Shown here: positions 47,023-59,368 of the stretch, in pieces | Layout of the letters: each line of letters opens with the position of its first letter | How positions within the stretch are numbered: the stretch's first letter is position 1 | Assembly (NCBI GenBank): GCA_018524725.1 | Contig: JAEUWP010000633.1 | Coordinates: forward strand, 55,680 to 119,679 | DNA from: Podaxis mareebaensis | Taxonomy: Eukaryota; Basidiomycota; Agaricomycetes; Agaricales; Agaricaceae | DNA: 64,000 bases | Direction of reading: 5' to 3' | The notes under the pieces: generated by a model | The model's input: only the letters and a program-made list of their open reading frames with translations | What the model was told of the DNA's origin: nothing | The model's database searches: none | Made by a program: the position numbers and the translations under genes

Positions 47023-48442
47023 ATGCTACGTAATTTTGTCAGCAAACTTAGGGACCTCTCCTCACTTTTCAGTTCGACTCCTTCCCATCTTCCCGTTGAG
47101 CCCAAGCAAATTCTTCATGACCAATACAAAATTGTTCGACGCCTCGGTACCGGAGAACAAGCAACTGTTTGGCTGGCAGAAAAACTCTCCCTGTATGCTG
47201 ACCTTCTTGACGTTCTTAGCAATCAGTAATCTATCGTTATGGTCCTTTACAGTCCAAACAAGCTGGTTGCTGTCAAGATTTTAACCGACGAAGCCACACT
47301 TGGGCAGGGCAAATACAGCTGGGAGCTGGAGGTCATGAAGCGCCTCTCTCTGTTGCCATCTTCAAATGTCGGCGTGAATCATCTTCCTAAGCTCTTCGAA
47401 TACTTCAACGCTTGTGATACACAAGGCGCTGACCATCTGTGCCTCGTCACTGAACCGCTTGGCTCATCTCTCCTTCAGCTCAGAAATTCACTGGACGCAG
47501 CTGAGGAGGGTCGTATACCACCAAAGCTAGTTCGCCATGTAGTCAAGCAAATACTTCAAGCATTACAAGCGCTACATGAACAAGGGGTTGTACATACCGG
47601 TGAGCGTTGGGTGTCGAAAACCACTCATTGCAAGGGCAGTGAGAACACATCCTAACTACCTCGACTAGACATCAAACTAGACAATATAATGTTTAGACCC
47701 ATTGGGGTTGAGGGAAATCATGAGCTGGATGTTGAAAAGGCCTGCGCGGACTCTGTCGTCCTTGTTGATCTCGGCTCAGGTCCGTAATTGCAACTAGCGT
47801 TGTACACATCAACTCGACGAGTTTCTGACGCGGATATCAAGCCATACCAGCGGAAATTCTAGCCCACAGAAGCTTCCTCACTCTCCAGCCCGAGGCACTG
47901 CGAGCTCCAGAAGTCATCCTAGGCTGCAAACCGACCTGCAAGGCTGATATATGGAACCTTGGCTGCATCGTGAGTAGTCTAGTCCCTTCGTGACCATGTA
48001 GTATAGTTTGCTGACATTGTCGGAAGGTGTTTGAGCTTTTGACAGGCCAGACATTGTTTCGACCTAGGCCGATTCAAGGCTTCTCTGCTCAGCATTACCA
48101 TTTGGCTCGCATTTTCGGGTCTTTCGCTCAGGACGGTGAATACGAGCGTTTGGTAGAGTTTTTCCAGACCGGCTATGACTTCAAATCATTTTTTGAAGAG
48201 AATGACAAAGGTACGCAGAGACTCCCAGCTTTTTCAGTCAGTTTGAGTTGGGTTTTCATTTTCTTGCAGGTTTGTATATGACGGTTGATGCGGCAGCGCG
48301 GGAGCCACTGCGAAGACTTCTGGAGATATACAACATCTATACATCGGAGTTACATGAATTTCTAGGCGCTATGCTTCGGATTCATCCCGATGACCGGCTT
48401 TCTGCGGAACAATTGCAATCTCTGGCGTGGCTTCATATATGA
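47023..48442 (+). CDS. SRPK-like serine/threonine protein kinase, copy 1
   Basis: Six or so exons give about 370-385 residues, essentially only a kinase domain. The start MLRNFVSKLRDLSS matches copy 2's MIRTLIGKFRGLSS. Motifs: glycine loop LGTGEQATVWLA, VAVKIL lysine, helix C SWELEVMKRL, catalytic loop HTDIKLDNIMF, DLGSG in place of DFG, APEVILG, KADIWNLGCIVFELLTG, and MLRIHPDDRLSAEQL near the C-terminus. HTDIK...N and DLG are typical of SRPK kinases, which phosphorylate SR-type splicing factors; the normally long spacer insert is absent. The intron before the catalytic aspartate is at the same place in both copies. All key residues are present, so it is probably active. Substrates are unknown. 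Confidence 0.88.
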
Positions 48443-48990
48443 TTCCCGTTCAATCAGATCTCCCTGTGAATGATATTCTTATCAGGGAATGTAGCTCTAT
48501 GGAAAGTACAATGCTAAGATGATGATATGACGTCCTATACTGACGTCCTCTGAGCATAAGCCATCTCAAGAAAGCGGCACGATAAATATGTGAACTGATA
48601 AATCGACGTTTTCTAAGGGCCTCTTATATGGGAGTATAGTTGAATACGTAGTAATATACATGAATTTAACGATGTTTAAACATCGGGCATAATAGAGGAG
48701 ATGAAATCCGGTGGGGTTGCAAAGAGTGAGCCTTAGTACCCGGGCAGAATGAATCTGGACGGTTGTGGTATTCGAAAAAGTAAAAGCTAGTGTGACAAGG
48801 GTGTATACTACGATGCGCGAGGATATAAGTACTAAAGATAATGCTATTGGGTTACAGGAAATGATCAAGCTCGGGGGACGGGTACGTGTTTTGTGGTAAC
48901 ATGGTTCCCATGCTTGTCTTTGCAGCGGATAGTTATGTGCAAAGGCGCGGATGGATCGGTTCCTCCCTCATGCTCCGTAGAACTACGGCG
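48443..48990. other. Spacer after kinase copy 1
   Basis: About 550 bp with no gene seen. It probably contains the 3' untranslated regions of the kinase and of the small gene on the other strand. Confidence 0.45.
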
Positions 48991-49245
48991 CTATTTAAAT
49001 GTTGCAGTGACGGCGAGCCAATCAAATGCATACCTCGCCTCGACTTCGGCTATTTCAAGCTCGTAGTCCGTGAGATTCTCGTTGACATATTCGTGGATGA
49101 GGTCGATTAGTTGTTCTTTGCGGGTGGGATTGTTGCCGTACGGGTTGACTAGCTTAGGACTCCAGTATATGGCGCCTCTCGAAATAGAGCGCAAGAAGGA
49201 CCCTGTAGCCGAAACGAACTGTTTCGTCTTTTGTAGAGAGGGCAT
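48991..49245 (-). CDS. Hypothetical small protein (84 aa)
   Basis: ATG at 49245 opens MPSLQKTKQFVSATGSFLRS, followed by RGAIYWSPKLVNPYGNNPT and a charged helical end, LIDLIHEYVNENLTDYELEI. It lacks a signal peptide or membrane segment. I recognise no family. The sequence at 50110-50200 on the same strand encodes HEYVDQGLFDYNIYIRSGY, a possible decayed relative of the HEYVNENLTDYELEI region. A further 5' exon is possible, since a plausible intron lies at about 49270-49310. Confidence 0.45.
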   Translation of the reverse strand: MPSLQKTKQFVSATGSFLRSISRGAIYWSPKLVNPYGNNPTRKEQLIDLIHEYVNENLTDYELEIAEVEARYAFDWLAVTATFK

Positions 49246-50687
49246 TGATCCGAGGAAGCAGTAGATGGTCTACAACTAGCAGAAGTCAGCGTGCGGTTAC
49301 AAGCATGGATATCAACTCACAGTCAAGATTTAACACGGCGGGAAGGGTTTATAACGGAGTGAAAGAGAATAGGTGTGCGCTGTCTCTCTCTCTGAGGGCT
49401 GCAAGTCATTTTATAATTGAGAGACGAGATGCTTCATGGCTTCCACATCCTCTCTTCGTCCTGCTATAGGCATTCAAGGGAAGGATAAGGACACATTTCC
49501 GGACTCCCTTAGATGGCGCTGTCGCAATCCTTCGAGCATACCCAACGCTCATCTGCGCAACTGCCATCACAAAGAATTATCATTCAGCACAGTCGCACAT
49601 ATTCGGCAAAAGTACCACGCGTATTTGCACAGGAATATGCTGTGAGGTGCAAAGGATGGCACATTGGCGCACTTTCCTAATTTACACTTGAACCTACAAG
49701 TGGAGGCCATGTATCTACGAGATTTCTTTTGCACATAGCCATATACGATAGCATGTATTAGATGCCTCAAAATAAGACTGGAATTTTCTTTATCGCACAG
49801 TGCAAAACGCAGGTAACCTTATTTCTGTGCTGTTCTTTGCTTCCTCCGCCGCGCTGGGGCCAGTCCCTCATTCTGGCGCCCTCTTGCTGTGCAAAGGTGG
49901 CGTTTGCTATCTAGTGATAGAGAATATATCCATAGACTAAAAGCGAGATCCATTTAACAGCAAATCAACAGCGAGCTCTGCAGGCTGAACTTATGACTAA
50001 AAAAGAACCATGGTAACCATAAAAGGGAAATGTTAGTTTTGGCTAGAGCTCGCCAAGCTCTAGTTTGCCTGGGGTGAGGTTCAGACGATTGGTGAAGCTG
50101 ATGCTATGAAGTTAGCACCAGCGGCTGGTTCAATAGCCACTCCGGATGTAGATGTTGTAGTCAAACAATCCTTGGTCGACGTACTCGTGAACGTAATAAG
50201 GTATGTACTACTGTTACAACGTGAGAAGTGCAAGGAGGTTCTGCCATACGTGAAACAGCGGCAGCAGTATGACATTTCCTTTCTTGATGTCGTTGGGGGC
50301 CATTGAAGGGAACAAAGGGGGCCGCGAGAGAGATGGCGTCTTCCGAAGGATAGCGATTTTTCAAAGGTCCGCGGCTCACCGCTTTGGATGGGGTCGCCGA
50401 AGGGATATAGGAGCCCGTTGCCCAAAGCTGATAGTCGCAAGTGGGAGAAAGAAGGAGTTTTGAGCTGCTGTTGAATTAAAAGAGATTTCGTTGTTCTGGT
50501 GTTCACCGTTCAGCGCTTGGATTGTCGACATGAGTCTTTCTGGATGTTTGAATTTCACCTTCCAAATCAAGATTCGTGGGAAACATGCCGTCTAAAGTTG
50601 GATTGTGATGATATATACATAGTTTATTCAAGAGCTGCAAATGCATCCCTCGAAATCCTTTTCACCAAAGTCCTGCTGCTCTTATTG
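49246..50687. other. Intergenic stretch upstream of kinase copy 2
   Basis: No complete gene. A fragment at about 50110-50200 (-) resembles the 84-residue neighbour over some 16 residues and then stops. The frame at 50081-50506 (-) shows no recognisable motif. Confidence 0.45.
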
Positions 50688-52118
50688 ATGATACGCACTC
50701 TTATTGGAAAATTTAGGGGCCTTTCCTCGCTTCCTGATCCAACTTCTTCGCATCTTCTCGTTGAGCCCGGACAGATTCTTCACAACCAGTACAGGATCAT
50801 TCGAAGTCTAGGCGTTGGGCAACAGGCAACAGTCTGGCTCGCAGAAAAATTATCCTCGTATGCTCATCTCCTTTGACTTTCTCAGCGGTTATGTTATGAT
50901 TATCCCCTGTATTCCACAGTCCAAGCGAGCGTGTTGCCGTCAAGATTTTGACCGACGACGCCACACTTGAGCAAGGTACATACAACTGGGAGCTGGATGT
51001 TATGAAGCGCCTCTCTCTGTTACCGTCTTCGAATGTTTGCATGAGTCATCTTCCTAAGCTCTTCGAATACTTCAACGCTCGTGGTGCACGGAGCTCTGTC
51101 CACCTGTGCTTGGTCACTGAACTGCTTGGTTCATCTCTCCTTCAGCTCAGAAGTTCATTGGACGCTGCTGAGGAGGGTCGTATGCCACCAAAGCTCGTTC
51201 GCAATGTAGTCAAGCAAATACTTCAAGCACTACATGTACTCCACGAACAGGGGATTGTACATACCGGTGAGCGTTGGGTGTCGAAAACTACCCGTTGCAA
51301 GAGCAGTGAGAACTCACGCTAACTACCTCGACTAGACATCAAACTAGACAATATCATGTTTAGATCCACTAGGGGTGAGGAAGATGATAAGCTGGACGTT
51401 GAAAAGGCCTGCGCGGACTCCGTCGTCCTTGTTGATTTTGGCTCAGGTCGGTAATTGCGACCAGCATCGTACACATCAATTCGGCGAGTTGTTGACTCAG
51501 ATATCAAGCTATACCAGTGGAAATTCTAGCCCGCAGGGATATCCTTACTTTCCAGCCTGAGGCCCTGCGAGCTCCAGAAGTCATCCTAGGCTGCAAACCG
51601 ACCGGCAAGGCTGATATATGGAACCTTGGCTGCATCGTGAGTAATTTGGTCCCCTAATGGCCATTTAGTATGGTTCGCTGACATTGTCGGAAGGTGTTTG
51701 AACTTTTGACAGGGCGGGCGCTGTTCCGGCCTAGGCCGATTGAGGGTTTCTCTGCTCAGCATTATCATTTGGCTCGCATTTTCGGGTCTTTTGCTCAGGA
51801 CGATGAATACGAACGTTTGGTCGAGTTTTTCCGGACTGGTCGTGACTTCAAATCATTCTTTAAGGGGGGTGGCAAAGGTATGCAGTAGCTCCCACCGTTC
51901 TCCGTCGGTTTGGGCTAAGTTTTCATTTTCTTGCAGCTTTGTACGTTAGAATCAACCCGGCAGCGCGGGAGCCTCTGCGAAGACTTCTGGAGATATACAA
52001 CATCTATACCCCGGAGTTGTACGAATTTCTAGGCGCTATGCTTCGAATCCATCCCGATGACCGACTTTCTGCGGAACAATTGCAATCTCTCGCATGGCTT
52101 CACATGATTTCTCTCTAA
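50688..52118 (+). CDS. SRPK-like serine/threonine protein kinase, copy 2
   Basis: Tandem paralog of the kinase at 47023, offset about 3,665 bp, with the same intron positions. Motifs: LGVGQQATVWLA, VAVKILTDD, NWELDVMKRL, catalytic loop HTDIKLDNIMF, DFGSG (copy 1 has DLGSG), APEVILG, KADIWNLGCIVFELLTG, MLRIHPDDRLSAEQL. It ends WLHMISL at 52118, five residues beyond copy 1's end. The activation-segment intron retains GTCGGT...TCAAG. All catalytic residues are present. The stop lies 146 bp from the convergent stop of rif1-B, so the two 3' untranslated regions probably overlap. Likely SRPK-type activity; substrate unknown. Confidence 0.88.
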
Positions 52119-52264
52119 TCGAATCCTCCTGTGAATGATATCTCTTATCTGGTAACATACCTCTATAGGAAATCTAATATTACGATAATAATATAATGTT
52201 CTGTAGCATAACCCACCTCGCGAATACGGCGCGATAAACAGGTAAACGGATAAATTGAAGTTTT

Positions 52265-55200
52265 CTAAGGGCCATTACCGAGCTTTTTGCTTAGTTGCTC
52301 ATGGATTTTGGCTCCAATTTCATGAGCAAGGCGTGCAGCACGTGCAAGGTCCTCAACAGGGACCTGTGACACGCCCTGAGTCTCAGCAACCAGATTATAT
52401 GCACGTTCCAGGGCACCGAGACCGTTGGAGGTTGAGTGGTTTCGACGAAGAGTTGTTGGTCGACTTGGGTAGCTGGATTCGAATGCAGGCTCGGATTGTA
52501 GTCGTTTGGTGGGTGAGAGCTTCTGCGACTTCGACTTTGGGGTGTGTAGATCGAAGTCTAAAGTCGAACAAGATCAGGATTGGTGCTGATGATGCAGCAT
52601 CAACAAAGTGGCAGATACTGGCCTTGATGTCCTAAGTGAGGGGGTTTTTCCATCTCCGTGCTGTCATCAACAACCTCGTCCTCGCCGTAGGTTGCTCTAG
52701 CCTTTCCTTTATCGCTTTGATGTTTCTGTGTCTTGAAGATTGTAGTAGACGACTCAGGAACGTTGTGACGTCTGGATCTGCGTTCTGGGGTTCGAGATCG
52801 TCGCGTGTTGGAGACGGGTCGAGAAGTGTTAGTTTTCAACGGAGCTTTGGAATAATCGGCCTTGCTAGGAACGAGTCCAGAATGGAGCTCAGGAAGTGCG
52901 TGCGGGTGAAGGGGATGAATGACAGTAGGGTCTCTGGAGGTATCGCTATCACCTTCCGTCCGCCGACGCTTCGGAATGGGAACTGTGCCTAACAAAGGAA
53001 TTGAATACTGTGGTCAAGGTGGGGCTAAAAGCTTACTGTGGGAATTGCGGCGTTTAATTACACTCGCTTGCCCAGATTCATCGACAGCCGGAGCCGTAGG
53101 GATACTGCCAATGACACTGTGGCTTGCATTCTCGGCCCCCTGTAGTGGGTGTTGCCGCCGAATAGCTTTGGGGGTCGTCGCTCGAGGGGTCTCGGCGGCT
53201 TGTGTATGCTGTGATTCCCCGACGAGGACTGGGTCTGGTGTCAAAGCAATCAGGTCATAAATATCATCTGAATCCATAACACGAGACAAGCCCTCGTCGC
53301 CGGGGCCAAAAGCCGCCTTGTTAGGGGACTGTGAATCCGGGATAACCGACATCAACTTCAAGACGTCAGTCACGAATGAAACAAACCAGCGGAACACTGC
53401 CATGGCTCACCGTGCTCTGAGAGCCTGACACAGACGGCACGCCCTCAGCTAAACTGTCGCCACAATGATCACTCCATGCTTTCAAGCACATCCTCAGATC
53501 ATCCGGAATGAGACGTTTGAGATCCTCAGGTTGGTCATGATATGTGGCACGCCAGAACTGTTCAAACGCCAGCGGACCGATTGGCGGATGCCCAATGCGC
53601 TCAAATGAGGACGCGAGGAATGGTGAGAGGTCTTGAAGCGCTTCGGCTGACGGAGGGAGATTGGACAGGATCGCAAGGGAGGCACAGTAGATGTCGCGGA
53701 TCTAAATGATATATTTGTGAGAACATCAGTTTGTTGAGAGAAACGAGGTAAATACGTACCAGAATGTTATGTTCTTGTTCAAGTAGAGACTTGTTATCAT
53801 CCCTGATCCATATACACAAGCCATCTTTTAATGATGAGAGTAATCGTGCCACATTCTTTTCGTCTAGGGATGAAATTATATGAGCCACACCATCGAGAAT
53901 GGACATGGCAAGAATGTGATCTTCCGGAGCGGGTGGGTATAATCTAATCAGTGATTCATTGACCACGAGTAGTAAATCCAGGTGTAGGGCGTCATCTTCA
54001 TTGAAGCGGACCCGAGACACCAAGGCAGGTAGGATTCCGGGGCAAGTTACTAGGCTATATGTGCTTTTTTGAGTACCAGGGTTGAGTTCTTGGCGGACTA
54101 CCTACCTTTTAACCTTTGCCTCGCCCAGCTTCTGTAGCAAGGAATTCACAACCATGTCCGGCATCACAAACAGGCTCGTAGCAACCTCCAAAACCGTATT
54201 GAATAGTCCCGTCCATGTTTTGACTTCTGATGGGTTTAAACTCCAGGACCTAGGGAACAGAACCATCGACGAACATAACAAATAGCAAAGAGGAAGCGGA
54301 ACTTACTGCAATGGAACTGCAAGAAAAGACAAGAGCTCCTCCAACCCGCTCTCGTTCGCTTTCAGTTTGTCATTACTTGCCATCGTGACCCATAACTGCC
54401 GCTGCACTTCAAGTCTCTCCTGCGACTCGCTCCCCACAAACACGGAATGCAGCAGATTTGGGATCCCAACGGATATCAGATCCGCGCATAGGCTACCCCA
54501 CTTAGCCTTGACGTTTTCGTCCTCATCCAGGGCGTACTTCTGTCGGAGAACGGCAGAGAGTATGGATTCCGCTAAGGATGCAAGATATTGTGCACCGTAC
54601 GTCTGTGTAACGACAGACCAGAGTTTTTGCACGAGGTGTAGCTGACGGAATTGATCGACAGTGTTCTCCGTGCGAGTGATGAAGCCTATAAGGATGTCAG
54701 TTATTTGCTCGGCAGTGGAAGGTGATATCGATAAGGAGGTGGAATTCGGGGTGAGCTGAGATTGGGCCAGGAGTAGAGTCTGCCATATAGCCAATAATCG
54801 GTCCTGGGTTGGACGGTCGGACAGGTTGGACAAGTTAGGCTTGAGTTCAGAAAGTGCATGGGCTACGCTTACCTCGTATTGATCAGGATTAATGCCTGAG
54901 CCATGTATGCGGGTTACGCCATGCGCCCATACCTGAAGAAGTTCCCTCCAATTTTTGCGAATCTGGTTCTCTTCCAATGGCCGTATAAAACGATCATCGG
55001 GACCCGGAAGACGATTAGAAAGTGCCTTCATTTTCTCCACGGGCAGATCCAAGAACGACCCAACAAAAAGGTCGCGCACCAGGATATCAGATAAGTCCCT
55101 AAGATCACTCTGTAAACCAGCGGTGGGTGAGCCAACATTACTGACGAGACGGGCCAGAATCTTGATCCCTTCCTGTACTTGTTTCTCCTTTGAAGCAGAC

Positions 55201-56666
55201 AGCAGAGTCTTGACAATATCCAAGGCGGGAGCCATCTCTTCAGAGGCGGATGAAGGAGACGAAAGGAACGATGCAACGAGTGCAGTGGCGATCCCGCCCT
55301 TGAGCTCCTGTCGTAAAACAAGGAATGCTCGCTTCCTAATTTCGACGAAGTCTTGGCCCGTGTGAGGATCTTTTGTCGAGAACGGCAGACGCGAGTAACA
55401 CCATACGAGACAATTCCATATATGCGGGTGAAGTGCCCTGACGTATGTGCGTTTATGGTTGGTAGCTTGGGCGAGGACAGAGAGAAAGAGTTTCAAGGAT
55501 TGTGGGTGGGTGAATAGATCGGCATCGACCAGGCATATAAGACATGCTACCATGAGCGAGGCCCATAAAGGACCTTTGGTGTTCCAATAGCTATCTGTGC
55601 CTTTCATCGCTGAGAGCAGAATATCCTGAAGGGAGGTCCCCTGGGATGCTTTGCGTTTCGCCGCCTGGGTTTTGATGAAGGAACGAGTTAGCGAAGCGAC
55701 TTTGCGTGACCACCGGGCACTCGGTGAGTCTAATTTGACGGAGACAACACAACGGAGGGTTTTGAGCGTCTGCATTTGAACGTCGAATGCATCTTCGGTC
55801 GAGAAAGCAAGGATCGATGGGTATAGCGACAATAGGGAATCAATGAATGCAGATGCTTGCGTGCGGAAGAGAACAGAAAATAACTGGATATTATCAGCAC
55901 TGGAAAAATTTATGGGACACATCGCGGCGTACCTTCAGTCCCTCAATCCTGAGTGAATTACCAGCAAAATCTCCTTGCACCAGCCTGGTAAGTACGGTTT
56001 CGAGTTCTTGTTTATGCGATAGCAAGATGTCAGGCGGAAGACGCTGGGATGTCAAGATCCAAATTGCAAGATCCCAAGTTTTCTTGAAATTGGGCGTCGG
56101 TAGGCGACGATTGCAGAGTATAAGCAGAACCTCTCGTAATAAATCTCTAAGCTGATTGGCTGAAGGAGACAGATCAGAGTCAAGATAGTGATTAACAGCA
56201 GTTATGACGAACCAGAAAAACTATTCATTACAGGCATGAATGAGAATACATCGGATAAAAATACAAGAACGTGATGGGAAAGGGTTGCGTATGCCTGGGC
56301 ACGTTCTGTCCCTTCTTCAATAACTGAGCTGTCACCGTCGACGGATTCCGGTTGAGAGAATATTGAATAAGGATTGAGCAGACAACGGCCGATATCGCGA
56401 ATGAGACAGAGCGAAAACGAGGCGTTATTCGTTTGGAGAGACTTGAGGGCAGGGAAGACTCGATTGTTTGCCAAAAGCGCTGGAGCTTGCAGGCGAATCC
56501 TGTAGGATAAGGTGGCATAGGCCTCAGCCAGGTCGTGCAGCGTGATATATTCATTTTGGGAGTCATTGATGGATTCGAGAATGGTGGCAAGGGGAGAAGC
56601 GAAGTATTTGTCAGAGTCGAGGGGAGAAGTTGGTTTGATTTCCTGAGCAGGTGGCCCGTTTGCCAT
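52265..56666 (-). CDS. RIF1-like protein, paralog B
   Basis: Starts MANGPPAQEIKPTSPLDS (ATG 56666). HEAT-type helices parallel paralog A: SPLATILESINDSQNEYITL, YATLSYRIRL, CLIRDIGRCLLNP, KKTWDLAIWILTSQRLPPD, then a 539-codon block including GPLWASLMVACLICLVDADL, KRTYVRALHPHIWNCLVWCY and DRLLAIWQTLLLAQSQL. Later exons run through CIWIRDDNKSLLEQEHNILV and AEALQDLSPFLASSFERIG to a basic, Pro/Ser-rich tail (VPIPKRRRTEGDSD, RRSRTPERRSRRHN). The last exon has SKSQKLSPTKRLQSEPAF and ends LGNGP (stop 52265). A 13 nt exon just before it (about 52621-52633) restores the frame but is tentative. No RVxF/SILK pair is visible at its N-terminus. Role inferred from the family. Confidence 0.8.
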
Positions 56667-57091
56667 GGGATGGGGTGGGGGATTCACGATATAGATAGAT
56701 GGTCACAGGGCTGCGTATATACAGTGCCTTGCCCTAATCGCAACAAGGATGGGGTGAGGAGATGGGCACGGCAACACTATTGTCATTAGTGGCTGCTATT
56801 TGAGCCATTCAAGACCTATCGACTGTTTCATAGTCATTAATGAGTTCGCAGTAGCATAGTATTGCTCACCTTATATACAGATGATGCGGATGCTGTCGTC
56901 CAATCCGGTCGACGGCACCGCTTGCAAGCGTCCGTGTGTTGGGTGATGGTAGGTGATGGTACAGTCCAAGTCACGCAAGAGTCCAATTGATTCCGAGACG
57001 CGAAGCGCGTGAACCGTCACGACTCACATGACACGTCGCGAATTAATTCAAAGATTGCTCTCTGCCTACAGCGCAAAAAGAAACGCACATT
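56667..57091. other. Upstream region of rif1-B
   Basis: 425 bp with no gene seen; it contains the rif1-B promoter and the 3' flank of tRNA-Pro. Confidence 0.5.
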
Positions 57092-57177
57092 GGGCCTGAC
57101 CGGGAATTGAACCCGGGACCTCCTCGAATTGCTTTGTGAAGCCCTAACAAGGAATCATACTACTAGACCATCAGGCC
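57092..57177 (-). tRNA. tRNA-Pro (AGG), intron-containing
   Basis: On the minus strand, the acceptor GGCCTGA/TCAGGCC is a perfect 7 bp stem with discriminator C. The T arm is CCGGG-TTCAATT-CCCGG. The anticodon stem CCTTG/CGAGG (one G-U) encloses TTAGGG-T with anticodon AGG at 57143-57145. A 14 nt intron (57128-57141) sits after position 37. Confidence 0.92.
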
Positions 57178-58702
57178 GTTGATGTGCTTGTTCTCTTTGT
57201 CTACCCGGTCCGATGGTCCGTTACTCTTGGGCAAGCGAAGTCGGAAAACCGAAACTGTACGTTTATCCGGTCTTCGTCCAAGCCTTTCATGCACATTATG
57301 CCCACCAACACCACAGCGACAAGTTTCCCCAGTTATTGGTCTCCTCATTGTCGCCCATGTACCCTCTTCCTCCTTTCCAGCCTTTGGCCTTGGTCTTCAT
57401 TTTCGTACCACGTCCCGTCAACCCGATTAGACGTGGTATTTAAATCAGCACCTGCCTAGACCGAATTCATCCAAAGCTTGAACGCCTCCCGTGAGATAAG
57501 ACGTCCTAGTTGTTGAATTGTTCCCCGCTTCCCCGCGGCCGTTTCCCAACGGGTATTCAAGACCCAGGATTCTTGATTGATTCTCGCTGCTACTTCCCGT
57601 CCACGCGTTGAGTAGTATTCATTGTGGCACAGTCTGTTACGCCAGTGTCACCCGCGATTCCACTTTACTTTGTTTGAAAGGGGTATCAAAGCACGCCTAG
57701 AACCTGTCTTCTCGGTCGCGATCAGCCCATGAAGTGATGTCTTTTTGGTTCGCTCTCGGGTTCTGAGTCACCCTTTCTTCAAAGAAGACAAGTCAAGGCT
57801 TTAGACCCAGAATTACTTCAATATTTCTCCAGCATTCTCGGTTTTTCCGTAACAGAGAACTCCCAGTGCGCTCCCCAGAGGTCGAGAGACGTCCGAAATG
57901 CATTATAACCAGTTCGATGACTTGGCAACCGCAATTCCTTCCCGAGAATCTCAAGAGCTTTGCCGTGATGGGTTCTTTCAGGGCCCCAGTATCTCACATT
58001 CCCGTCGCCGCAGTAAAAACCCGGCTGAAAGCAGCCGCTTGCAGCTTCGCTGAGATTGTGTTGCGTCCTTTGGGTGATGGATCGCCAAACGCAATAGAAA
58101 GTTTATCGTCCAGTGTCCGGGGATTGGCGCAAGCATTAGCGAGGACATTCAACTACCTAGCCATTCTATCGCGCAGGAAGTCGCGAAATACAAGGTTTGC
58201 TTTACTCAGGCGGTGACCTTACCATCACTTCGCTTAAGCCATGGTTTATGCGCCAAAATAGGCAACGAAGTTGACCTGCCAAGCTGCTGGCACCCCCGTG
58301 TTAAAGCGGCCTTTGCACGCGCCTCACAGATGCTCGTGTCGTGCGTTATATGGGCTGATGGCGGGCTCCGTTTTTGGCAGGGACGTTGCTCAAAAGTTCA
58401 CCCCGTGCCTTCCGATTTGTTGGTAAATTCAGGCTTCTTTTTCCCCTAAGTCGGAAGAAAATTGTGGAACCACTACGAAGAAGTGCGTCGACGGACGGTT
58501 AAACCGAAAGCCAACAAGTATATAACCCTCCCGCTCCTTTGCTACACATTCTTATACTTCTACTGCTCTCCTTCATTCCTACTTGCTCCTCTACATTCGC
58601 CCTCTCCTTGTCCTTCGTTCAGCTGAACCCTTCACATTTTTACACTACTTTATCCTTTTGTATACACGTACTCTTAGACTTCGATTCTACACTATTTTGC
58701 GG
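57178..58702. other. 1.5 kb intergenic stretch
   Basis: No recognisable protein; frames at 57866-58216 and 58213-58449 (+) lack motifs. The last 200 bp is pyrimidine-rich with TATATAA at about 58519, a plausible TATA box some 180 bp before the ATG at 58703. Confidence 0.5.
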
Positions 58703-59368
58703 ATGTTCAAACTCACTGGCATCGTTTCCGCCGTTGCTACCGCCTTTCTCTTCTCTCTCTCGACTCCTCATTGCCTCACTTTGGCGGCACCCCTCGACGT
58801 CGTTGGGAGGGACTCCAAGATTGTCTTCAACCCGCGTATCACCTATCCTGACGGTGCGGCGATTTGGTCCATGGGTTCGATTCAGAATGTGACCTGGGGT
58901 ATACTTCTCTATCCATTTTTGTTGAGGGTGTTAGGTTAAAACGGTGATTTTTGTCGGGTTTGACAGATACAGTCAACCTTCCCAACGAAAAGCGCAAAGC
59001 AACCGGTATCGTTCTTCTCGGGTATTTGGAGAATGGTAGCGAACACCTTGACATCAGTGAGCGCTGGCTTTTCTAGAGTGGGTTGACAAGTGCTCACCTG
59101 ACCTAGGAAATCCGCTGGCTACTGGGTTCCGCATGGACGCAGGTTATGTTCCCGTCAGAGTTCCGACCAAGTTGAGAGAGCGGAGCGATTATATCTGCGT
59201 TGGTGAGCATTGAGTAATTTCTCCATACTAGTTGGCGCTCACTTTCCTTGGGTTTAGTTTTCGGAGATTCTGTAAGGCCCTCTATCCTCCTGTTCACCCT
59301 TAAATCATCAATTAACTTCTGGATAGGGCAACATTTCCCAACAATTCAAGATCGTCAAGAGTCGCTGA
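58703..59368 (+). CDS. Secreted Kre9/Knh1-domain protein, third copy
   Basis: Five exons join to about 145 residues. The signal peptide spans MFKLTGIVSAVATAFLFSLS to about residue 29 (LTLAAPL). The domain reads IVFNPRITYPDGAAIWSMGS, VTWDTVNLPNEKRKATGIVL, LGYLENGSEHLDI, RNPLATGFRMDAGYVPVRVP, SDYICVVFGDSGNISQQFKI and ends VKSR (stop 59366-59368). Like the protein at 32671-33228 it stops at the domain end without a stalk or GPI signal. A short 14 nt exon (TTTTCGGAGATTCT, about 59258-59271) encodes the VFGDS motif. It is extracellular by inference from the signal peptide. The function beyond wall association is unknown. Confidence 0.85.
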
